Of a stretch of DNA of 29,156 nucleotides, positions 1 through 6,100 are shown piece by piece. Position 1 is the first letter of the stretch; the number at the start of each line of letters is the position of its first letter. Under the pieces are notes generated by a model that had not been told where the DNA came from, did not search any database, and saw only the letters and a list, made by a program, of their open reading frames with translations. Origin of the DNA: a virus; the IMG/VR virus record IMGVR_UViG_3300010885_036910, positions 1 through 29,156 of that record; one strand, given 5' to 3'. The translations under genes and the position numbers were made by a program.

Positions 1-53
1 GCGGCGATTGCTGGCGCCATCTGAATTGCTTGGTTTAGTGTGTATGTGTCCAT
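1..53 (-). CDS. Partial CDS, N-terminus only (runs off left edge)
   Basis: On the minus strand an ATG at 53-51 opens a frame with no stop to the window edge, reading MDTYTLNQAIQMAPAIA. The segment is more GC-rich than its surroundings, lies in the same direction as the five genes before it, and has a promoter-like sequence upstream at 99-127. There is no Shine-Dalgarno sequence before the ATG, but that is also true of most other genes here. A run such as 'LNQAIQMAPAIA' reminds me of the N-termini of DUF932-like phage proteins, but 17 residues are far too few to assign a family. It is a plausible gene start, and its function is unknown. Confidence 0.45.
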   Translation of the reverse strand, partial: MDTYTLNQAIQMAPAIA

Positions 54-98
54 ATTATTTTTTATTAGGTGTTTGTGTTGTTGTTATTCTTCCTTTTA

Positions 99-127
99 AT
101 AATATCCCCATTATTGGGAAAACTCAA
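99..127 (-). promoter_or_regulatory. Candidate sigma-70-like promoter for the leftmost gene
   Basis: Read on the minus strand there is TTGAGT (127-122), a spacer of exactly 17 nt, and TATTAT (104-99), matching the bacterial -35/-10 consensus at 4/6 and 5/6. The spacer holds a small dyad, CCCAATAATGGG, that could be an operator. The -10 lies about 45 nt before the ATG at 53, which leaves a leader of about 40 nt. In DNA this AT-rich such matches arise by chance, so the call is tentative. Confidence 0.3.
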
Positions 128-141
128 GACAATTGTGAAAA

Positions 142-573
142 CTATTTCTTTTTGGAAGCAAATCGGCCTTTCTTGTCTCTCTTTGTCTTCTTAATCTTTT
201 TAGTTGAAAAGATAATGGAATTTACTTCTTCTTCGTTAAGCTTACGATACTCAGGTAAATAAATTGCTTTTGTAAAATTCAAACCCTCTTTAGCTAAGAA
301 GTTTAAACGTTTTAAAAGATACTCACCATGGTATCCATGACCTTCATTGGACAAGTGTTCTATCTCTCTGAGGATATTAATAATATCATTCTCAGAGCCA
401 TTATAATAATCCGCGGATATCAAAGACTCTTCATCTTGAGCCAAGTCTGCATGGAGATTGCACCAGCGACAAAAATTTACTAATGTCTCGCTTCCGGGAA
501 AAATGTTTAATACAAGACTACTCGCGTACGATAGACTTCCAAACCAGATTGATGTAATGTTAGTATACTTCAT
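142..573 (-). CDS. Hypothetical phage protein, 143 aa, basic C-terminal tail
   Basis: No family recognised. The N-terminal half carries a CRWC pair (about residues 35-38) with nearby histidines, followed by a charged, probably helical middle section and a strongly basic tail (KKIKKTKRDKKGRFASKKK, the last 19 residues). The RDKKGRF-type ending is common in small phage nucleic-acid-binding proteins, so binding DNA or RNA is possible but not shown. The ATG at 573 is the first in frame and is preceded by a perfect inverted repeat (576-592) rather than a Shine-Dalgarno sequence. It is the last complete gene of the minus-strand cassette headed by the bilin genes, separated from the 62-aa gene by 38 bp. 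A plus-strand ORF over its 3' end is an antisense shadow. Confidence 0.75.
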   Translation of the reverse strand: MKYTNITSIWFGSLSYASSLVLNIFPGSETLVNFCRWCNLHADLAQDEESLISADYYNGSENDIINILREIEHLSNEGHGYHGEYLLKRLNFLAKEGLNFTKAIYLPEYRKLNEEEVNSIIFSTKKIKKTKRDKKGRFASKKK

Positions 574-575
574 AA

Positions 576-592
576 GATCTATATAATAGATC
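576..592. repeat. Perfect 7-bp inverted repeat, GATCTAT-TAT-ATAGATC
   Basis: The arms GATCTAT and ATAGATC (minus-strand reading) flank a 3-nt loop and end 2 nt before the start codon of the 143-aa gene. The repeat fills the place where a ribosome binding site would be expected, so it could be an operator or an mRNA hairpin gating translation. It carries no U-tract, so it does not look like an intrinsic terminator. Confidence 0.5.
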
Positions 593-611
593 CTTTTGCA
601 TACAAAATCAA

Positions 612-800
612 CTATTTTGAAAAATAAAAGGTGACGCTAGCTCTTTGATCTGTTTTACTATTAATTTCAAAAGAAACTGGCTTAAATCCTTTTTGAATTA
701 AATCTCTTTGAATCTTATCAATTTCTATGTTGATATAAGATTCTCTTTGAGCAAAGCTAGGTTTTCTTGGTATGGGTATTATTATTGTTTGTTTTTGCAT
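612..800 (-). CDS. Hypothetical small phage protein, 62 aa
   Basis: A short ORF in the same direction as and only 10 bp after the 63-aa gene, inside the bilin-headed cassette. It begins MQKQTIIIPIPRKPSF, a strand-forming stretch. An amphipathic helix rich in Arg, Glu and Lys (about residues 18-37) and a final strand-like segment ending VTFYFSK follow, so a small alpha/beta fold is likely. There are no cysteines, no membrane segment and no motif I recognise. The start is AT-rich (TTTAATATAATG) without a Shine-Dalgarno sequence. The tight spacing argues that it is a real gene. Function unknown. Confidence 0.7.
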   Translation of the reverse strand: MQKQTIIIPIPRKPSFAQRESYINIEIDKIQRDLIQKGFKPVSFEINSKTDQRASVTFYFSK

Positions 801-810
801 TATATTAAAT

Positions 811-1002
811 TTAATCCTTGATTTTCATTAAAAGATTGACTATTCTTTCTATACAATCAGCAATCTCTGAAACTTTTTTTCTATGAAGAGGTATATGAGG
901 TATAGGTAATTCTAGAGTCACATTCCCAGCTATACTTCTATTTACATTGGCTTCAAAGCCGGTTTGAAATGAAGATATAGGATTACTTGTATAGGAGTCC
1001 AT
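811..1002 (-). CDS. Hypothetical small phage protein, 63 aa
   Basis: The ORF lies 9 bp after the 253-aa gene and 10 bp before the 62-aa gene, in one minus-strand run. The N-terminal half is Ser/Asn/Pro-rich and probably extended, with a PIPHIPLH stretch near the middle. The last 25 residues (from about KVSEIADCIERIVNLL) form a likely amphipathic helix ending KIKD. There is one cysteine and no membrane segment. No family is recognised. Its position suggests co-transcription with the heme oxygenase and reductase genes, but nothing in the protein links it to bilins. Confidence 0.7.
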   Translation of the reverse strand: MDSYTSNPISSFQTGFEANVNRSIAGNVTLELPIPHIPLHRKKVSEIADCIERIVNLLMKIKD

Positions 1003-1011
1003 TTAAGATAC

Positions 1012-1773
1012 TTACTCGCCCTTATGCATAAAAGCAAATGGACATTTTGGTTTATTAGTATCTTCTTCTGTATAATGTTTTTTAGTATGAAAATTATTTA
1101 AATATCTATCGAAAAAACTTGTGTGTGCTTTTTTCCAAATCTTTAAAAGTATTCCGTCTTTATCCCAAGAGCAACTAGAAACAAATTTTTGTCTTTTAAA
1201 AGGTATGACCTGTATCATAGGTGTTCCTTTGGGAATAAGACCTGAGAAATTCTTTTTTAAAAAGAAAGGAAAATTAACGGGTGCTGGAAATTTATCTGTA
1301 TCGACTACAGCTGACAAACATTTAAAGGGAAGATCTTCATGGTGCAAAGGATGAACAAATAAACAAGACCATTCTTTAGGAGTTTTGATAGTCCATAAAT
1401 TAATAAATTTAAATGCTGTATTGTAGAAACCTTCAGGAACTGGGTAACCTATTAATTGTTCTTGTTTATGGCTTGATATAATTTCTATCCTATCCCAAGC
1501 CCATTGATATCTGATTTTACCTTGATCATTATAAACCCAAATATCACAAGGAGTGGTTATATGATAACCACTATTTAAAGAGTCTAAAAAAGGAATACAT
1601 TTTTTAACAGTACTATTAGGATCTCCAAAGTTATCTACAGTTTTAATGTTATTAATGTAGGAAGGTATATCTTTATACCAATTTGGAATATTTTTATATG
1701 ATGGAACTGGCTGAGGTGCTATATCAAAAAATTCTTTAGTAGCTGAAATAAATTGTAATTTAACTTTTTGCAT
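1012..1773 (-). CDS. Phage protein of a type common in marine myoviruses (possibly DUF6065), 253 aa
   Basis: The architecture matches, from memory, a protein found in many marine myoviruses. It has an N-terminal FDIAPQPVPSYKNIPNWYKD element, a central KKCIPFLDSLNSGYHITTP segment, a HHEDLPF / AVVDTDKFP block, and a C-terminal IPKGTPMIQVIPFKRQKF motif. I associate this layout with DUF6065, but cannot confirm the family number. The biochemical function of such proteins is unknown to me. The start codon overlaps the stop of the bilin reductase by one base (TAATG), so translation is probably coupled. It is soluble, rich in Trp, Phe and Pro, and lacks a signal peptide or membrane helix. Because relatives occur in phages without bilin genes, its place here may be incidental rather than a bilin role. 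Confidence 0.85.
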   Translation of the reverse strand: MQKVKLQFISATKEFFDIAPQPVPSYKNIPNWYKDIPSYINNIKTVDNFGDPNSTVKKCIPFLDSLNSGYHITTPCDIWVYNDQGKIRYQWAWDRIEIISSHKQEQLIGYPVPEGFYNTAFKFINLWTIKTPKEWSCLFVHPLHHEDLPFKCLSAVVDTDKFPAPVNFPFFLKKNFSGLIPKGTPMIQVIPFKRQKFVSSCSWDKDGILLKIWKKAHTSFFDRYLNNFHTKKHYTEEDTNKPKCPFAFMHKGE

Positions 1774-2420
1774 TAAATTTCTGGAAACATATAATTGTTT
1801 AAAAAATGTTTGGCATTCTCTTCCCCAACATCCACTGCTAGAGCTTTAAACGTTTTATCATTTTTCTTTTGACCAATACAATAACTATTTTGTTTTTCTA
1901 TATTTGCTTTGTATCTTTCTTTAAAAGATTCTGAATATTTTAAAAATTCTCTCGCAATGCTTCTTGAAGTGACTAATAAGAAATCCAACTCTTCTTCTTT
2001 TGGTGAAACACAAATGAAATTTTCTCCGAAGAAATTTGCCCATTCTGGAAGCTTTCTTTCAGGTGATACTATTGCATTTTTAAATTGTAATAGGTTCTTT
2101 TGAAGAATTTGGTTGGCATTAATAGGTGTAATATCAAAAAAGAAACCAGTAATTTTATTACCAATTTCGATAAAATCCAAACCTAATATAGGAATATCTA
2201 TAGTAGAGTTGGGGAAAATATTAGCATGTACTATACCAATTTTATTGGTTTTATAATATTGTATATGTATATGTCTAAAAATAGGACTTGTATAAATATT
2301 ATTTTGCCATATTAAATCAGTATTATACTGATCCTTATATAGGATTGGGCGTTCTGGGTAACCAAACGTACTTGTAAAATCTTGTGTTAAAAGATCAAAA
2401 AATTCTCTTAGCTTGTCCAT
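1773..2420 (-). CDS. Ferredoxin-dependent bilin reductase, PcyA/PcyX-type
   Basis: The 215-aa protein aligns along most of its length with phycocyanobilin:ferredoxin oxidoreductase. Landmarks are YTSPIFRHIH (about 43-52), VHANIFP (64-70), IPILGLDF (76-83), FDITP (95-99), FGENFICVSP (131-140) and YCIGQKKNDKT (180-190), with a C-terminal NNYMFPEI. His65 and Asp82 correspond to the catalytic PcyA His88/Asp105 pair. Having His at this site places it with PcyA/PcyX, because cyanophage PebS carries Asn. The catalytic PcyA Glu76 is Gln54 here, whereas PcyX is reported to have Asp. The family reduces biliverdin IX-alpha with electrons from ferredoxin, giving phycocyanobilin (PcyA) or phycoerythrobilin (PcyX, PebS); the product of this variant cannot be predicted. 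It is somewhat shorter than cyanobacterial PcyA (about 240 aa). The gene overlaps the heme oxygenase gene by 13 nt, so the two are almost certainly co-expressed. Confidence 0.93.
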   Translation of the reverse strand: MDKLREFFDLLTQDFTSTFGYPERPILYKDQYNTDLIWQNNIYTSPIFRHIHIQYYKTNKIGIVHANIFPNSTIDIPILGLDFIEIGNKITGFFFDITPINANQILQKNLLQFKNAIVSPERKLPEWANFFGENFICVSPKEEELDFLLVTSRSIAREFLKYSESFKERYKANIEKQNSYCIGQKKNDKTFKALAVDVGEENAKHFLNNYMFPEI

Positions 2421-2980
2421 ATTTCTTCGAATAGATTTATGTGAAACTGAAAGAAATTCTTTGTTTCATTGATAATGTTATCATTTAAAGTATCTGGTGT
2501 ATCTTTATCTAAAAGATATCTAACTGTAGTAATAACTGCCATAGGATCCTTTGATTGATATGTTTCATTATAAGGAGCTTGTGATTTAGCTAAAATTCTA
2601 CCACCGTAGAAATCTGCTAACCATCTAAGATAGAAATCAGCCTTAAGTAATTCTTCATTTTTAGTCCAGGAATTTGCAAGCCAGGTGCGAGTAATTGTTT
2701 TAATTGTACTCTTTGTATAGTTAGTATCTGCAATAAGCTTGTCTATATCTTTTTGTATAAAGGTACTCCTCTTTAAATCTATATTTTCTATAATTTCTTT
2801 TTGAAGAAGTCTTTGTTCTACAACCTGATAAATAGGTAAAAGATTAACAAGCAATTCAAGTAAATGTTCTTTCTTAAAAGAACCGTCTACAAAAGATTGC
2901 ATTAGAGGGTGTTGTTCTGAAGTTCTATGAAGTTCAGCGGTTTCTTCTTTTAAACGTATCTGTAAATTGTTAGTTGTCAT
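2408..2980 (-). CDS. ho1: Heme oxygenase (biliverdin-producing)
   Basis: This 190-aa protein has the all-helical heme oxygenase layout. The proximal helix contains LKEETAELHRTSE with the heme ligand His18 (aligned to human HO-1 His25). The distal helix contains YLRWLADFYGGRIL, with Asp123 aligned to catalytic Asp140 and Gly126-Gly127 to Gly143-Gly144. The C-terminal helix, HINLFEEIW, matches the usual LNIQLFEEL ending. It should cleave heme to biliverdin IX-alpha, CO and iron in the cytoplasm, supplying the reductase encoded just downstream. It is shorter than cyanobacterial HO1 (about 240 aa), mainly between the distal and final helices. An oddity is Ala122 at the position of distal Gly139. 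It is the first gene of the minus-strand cassette, and the gene diverging from it starts 51 bp away. Confidence 0.94.
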   Translation of the reverse strand: MTTNNLQIRLKEETAELHRTSEQHPLMQSFVDGSFKKEHLLELLVNLLPIYQVVEQRLLQKEIIENIDLKRSTFIQKDIDKLIADTNYTKSTIKTITRTWLANSWTKNEELLKADFYLRWLADFYGGRILAKSQAPYNETYQSKDPMAVITTVRYLLDKDTPDTLNDNIINETKNFFQFHINLFEEIWTS

Positions 2981-2984
2981 TTCA

Positions 2985-2995
2985 ATTATATTATA
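2985..2995 (-). promoter_or_regulatory. Candidate -10/late promoter element before the bilin genes
   Basis: The minus strand reads TATAATATAAT just before the heme oxygenase ATG at 2980, giving two overlapping TATAAT boxes. There is no convincing -35 at proper spacing (TTGATA lies 14 nt upstream of the first box). The element sits only a few bases from the ATG, as the TAAATA elements do in the structural block, so transcripts starting here would have almost no leader. Assignment rests on position and a short AT-rich match. Confidence 0.3.
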
Positions 2996-3014
2996 ACAAA
3001 AATTCAGATTATCA

Positions 3015-3022
3015 ACTAAATA
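3015..3022 (+). promoter_or_regulatory. TAAATA late-promoter-like element (ACTAAATA)
   Basis: ACTAAATA matches the T4-type late promoter core TATAAATA at 6 of 8 positions and is followed by TTATTAAAC and then the ATG of the 52-aa ORF. The extended form TAAATATTAT is the same as before the 117-, 1145- and 2451-aa genes on the other strand, so it is probably the same signal driving the plus-strand pair. Confidence 0.4.
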
Positions 3023-3031
3023 TTATTAAAC

Positions 3032-3190
3032 ATGAGCAATACTATTATAATTTTAAATTCTTATAATAAAAACGGTTTAACATTATCCGGTAATTACCCC
3101 GTTTATGTTAAAGGTATTTCTCAATGCTGTATAGATAAAAACGGCAAACAAGTAATAACCCCTGTTTACCCTATAGCCACTACAAAATAA
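3032..3190 (+). CDS. Small hypothetical protein, 52 aa, leading the vWA gene
   Basis: An ATG at 3032 opens a 52-codon frame (MSNTIIILNSYNKNG... ending YPIATTK) that stops at 3190, three bases before the ATG of the 1531-aa gene. The late-promoter-like element lies directly upstream, and the codon use looks like that of the neighbours. The protein contains one Cys pair (QCCI, about residues 31-34), alternating polar and hydrophobic strands and no membrane helix. No family is recognised. It could be a small virion protein or a leader ORF coupling translation to the large gene. Confidence 0.6.
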   Translation: MSNTIIILNSYNKNGLTLSGNYPVYVKGISQCCIDKNGKQVITPVYPIATTK

Positions 3191-3193
3191 TAA

Positions 3194-6100
3194 ATGAATT
3201 TATCAACAACATCTCCTTTATCATTCCAAGAATGGTCTAAAGAACAAGGCAATTTTGTAGAAATTTCTCAACAAAATTATTTAAATTATTTAAATTCTTG
3301 GTATGATTATAATAGTAGTAAAAAGGTATTAAAAAATCAATCTATTAGCAAGAAAGAACAATACATTCAATTGGTTAAAGATTTAACTTTTCTTTTTAAT
3401 GCGGATGAGAGAGATCTTTTTTTATCTCAAATTGATTTTTCTAATGAAGAGGATTTAATATATGTTATTCCTTACCTAGCACATAAACTTAAAGATATTA
3501 CCCAAATTTTAAATGCTAAGAGAGAATCTTTAAAAAATTCTAAAACAAAACATAGTTTAATAGGTTCTAATTTAGCTTTAGAAGAAATATTATACGAATA
3601 TATTTTAAAAAATTATACTAAAAAGGAATATTCTTACACAAAGGTTCCAGTATCACCGTTAGTTAACTTTTTCCCAGAGCTTTCTTCAGTTAATGAAAAT
3701 TTCTTTATAGAAATAGAAGAACTATATGATGATGAAAATTATCATGATTCTGACCCTTCTGTACCTATTTCAGAATATTTAAACTCCTCTGATTTAATTG
3801 ATACCTATCCTTTTCAAGATTTAACTCAAGATGAAATTGATAATCTTATTTCAACTAGATATTTGCCAAGGGTTGCTCCTACACCTCTCTCTAGGGTCTT
3901 TAGTCAATACCTAACAACCATATCTACCTTATCTACCTTATCCCTTTCTTCTTATTATGATTCTCAAATAAACAATTTAATAACTGGTTCAGAAAAATAT
4001 CTAGCAGAAAATATATACGGCCTTACCGCTATAAAAGTAGAAGAAACAAATATACCAGATTACATTTTAAATATAGGCATAGAACAAGGTAATAATTGGT
4101 TTTATTGGCCTAGTGGTGATAAGATTACTAATGATTCTTTAGCTGGAAATATTTTTTATCCTATAGAAATTAATAGTTCTAATTTAATCAATTCTATTTC
4201 TTCTATTTTTGGAAACGTAACTGGTTCTAGCTACCTTAATTCGGATTTAATTTTTACAGATAAAAACGGAACTATAGAAGGGGCTTGGTTAATGGGTGTT
4301 AGACAAGAAAATGTTAGTGATACTATGAATGTAGTCGTAGAATCCAATACTACTAAATCTTTCATATATCCTTTTGTAGGTTTTAATATCAATTTAAAAA
4401 ATTATTCTTTTAACGGATATTCTATTAAAGATTATGAATATGGATTATACAATTCGTTAGAGTCTATAGTAAAGCAAAATTTATTAACTTCTTATTATAC
4501 ATCCACTCTTCCTAATTCTGCTTCTTATGATATATATCTCAATCAGTCATCTCTTGTTAAAGCAGGCGCTTTAGCTGCAAAATTTTCTGATGAAGCTGAT
4601 ACTGTAAGAAAAAAAATAAATGATAATATTATTAATACTTCTTATGTAGATAGTATATTAGGTCTTACCGAGGAAGCTTATCTTTTCAAGTTTGATAAAA
4701 CAGATCTTCCTATTGTAGTTGGTGCTAATAATATTGCTTGGCCAGTTGCTAAATTAGATCAAGTAACCAATTTACCTTTAACTCTAAAAAAAGATACTTG
4801 CTTACCTATTGTAATAGGTCAAGTAGAACCTAATTCATCAATGATAGGAGCTGTAGCTGGTACAACTTTTGATACAGCAGATGTGATTTATAAAGCAACT
4901 GATCAAGATGAAAAAACTTTTATAGAAGCTGCTTGGTTGGCTGCTGGTTTGAATACACAATTAGATATATTAAAAGGTGCTATAGATGTTTATAATGGTT
5001 CACCTGCTTTAGATTGTGCTGAGTATTTAGAAGGTCCTTTACAACCATCTTTAGCTTTTAAGGCTGATGCCGGTACTTACGTATCCTTTATATGGGGTGA
5101 TGTAGATACTCCGGCTGACGAAGTTTTTCACTATCATCCCCATGCTAGTAATTGTCCATACGGAAAATCTTATCCACATAATTTTTATGCAAACCAAGAT
5201 TATCAAAATTCCAGTCCTTTAAATAATAGTAACATATTTCCTTTAAAGAAGAATTCTTGTACATGCAGATCTGCTTATTATTCTCCCATAGGTACAGAAG
5301 GTGTTAATGTAAAAGATTACAACGGAATGGCTGATTATCTTTTCGCAGATCCTTTTGGTTTAGGGAAAAGTTTTAGTTTATACGGTTGGAAAGATACTAG
5401 AAGATTAAATGTTAATAATAGTCCACAATTTTCTTTTTACCAAATAGACGGACAATTAGATAAAGAGGTAGGCTTTGGAAATGGAACTTGGAAAACTGGA
5501 AACGGTAGGAAAATGATTTTAAAAACCGGAAGAAGATATACCTATTATAGGTCTTCTTTAAGAAATCAGAGTGGTAATTCTACAGATGTTCCTTACATGC
5601 TTATTTATTATCCTTACAAGAATATTAATTTAATAGGTAAAAATGTATCATCTATTAATAATTCTGTAGTAACTAATCAAAATACAGATTTGGTTTTATT
5701 AATAGACAATAGTAGAACTCAAACATATGACCTAGATACTGTTAAAGAATTGGCAAAGTCCGTTTGCTCTAATATTATTAATAAAAATTTTGATGCTTTA
5801 ATATCTATAATTTCTTTTGCAAAAAATAGTATTGTTTTAAATTATTTAACAAATGATTTATCTTCTATTTTAAATCATATAAACAGTATTACAATTCAGG
5901 ATTATCCTAATTTTACAACAAACATATTAGACGGATTAAAATTGGCTAATAATATTTTTAATAATGTAGAACCTTTTAATAATGATTGTGGTAATACTAA
6001 TTTATGTTCTAATTTATCTACAGAAATTTTTAATTTAACTAATATATCTACTATTACAAATTGCCCGAGATCAGACTCATCAAAACAAATTATAATATTC

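Noticed and set aside
8-262. Plus-strand 84-aa ORF with a hydrophobic N-terminus resembling a membrane protein
   Set aside because: It runs antisense to the likely start at 53 and to the 3' end of the 143-aa gene, all neighbouring genes here are on the minus strand, and there is no ribosome site. Its hydrophobicity follows from T-rich codons.
1121-1354. Plus-strand 77-aa ORF inside the 253-aa gene
   Set aside because: Fully antisense to a well-supported gene, with no start signal and no recognisable domain.
1773-2420. Assignment of the reductase as PebS
   Set aside because: The catalytic His at residue 65 and the YC..QKKNDKT segment match PcyA/PcyX, whereas PebS has Asn at the His site.
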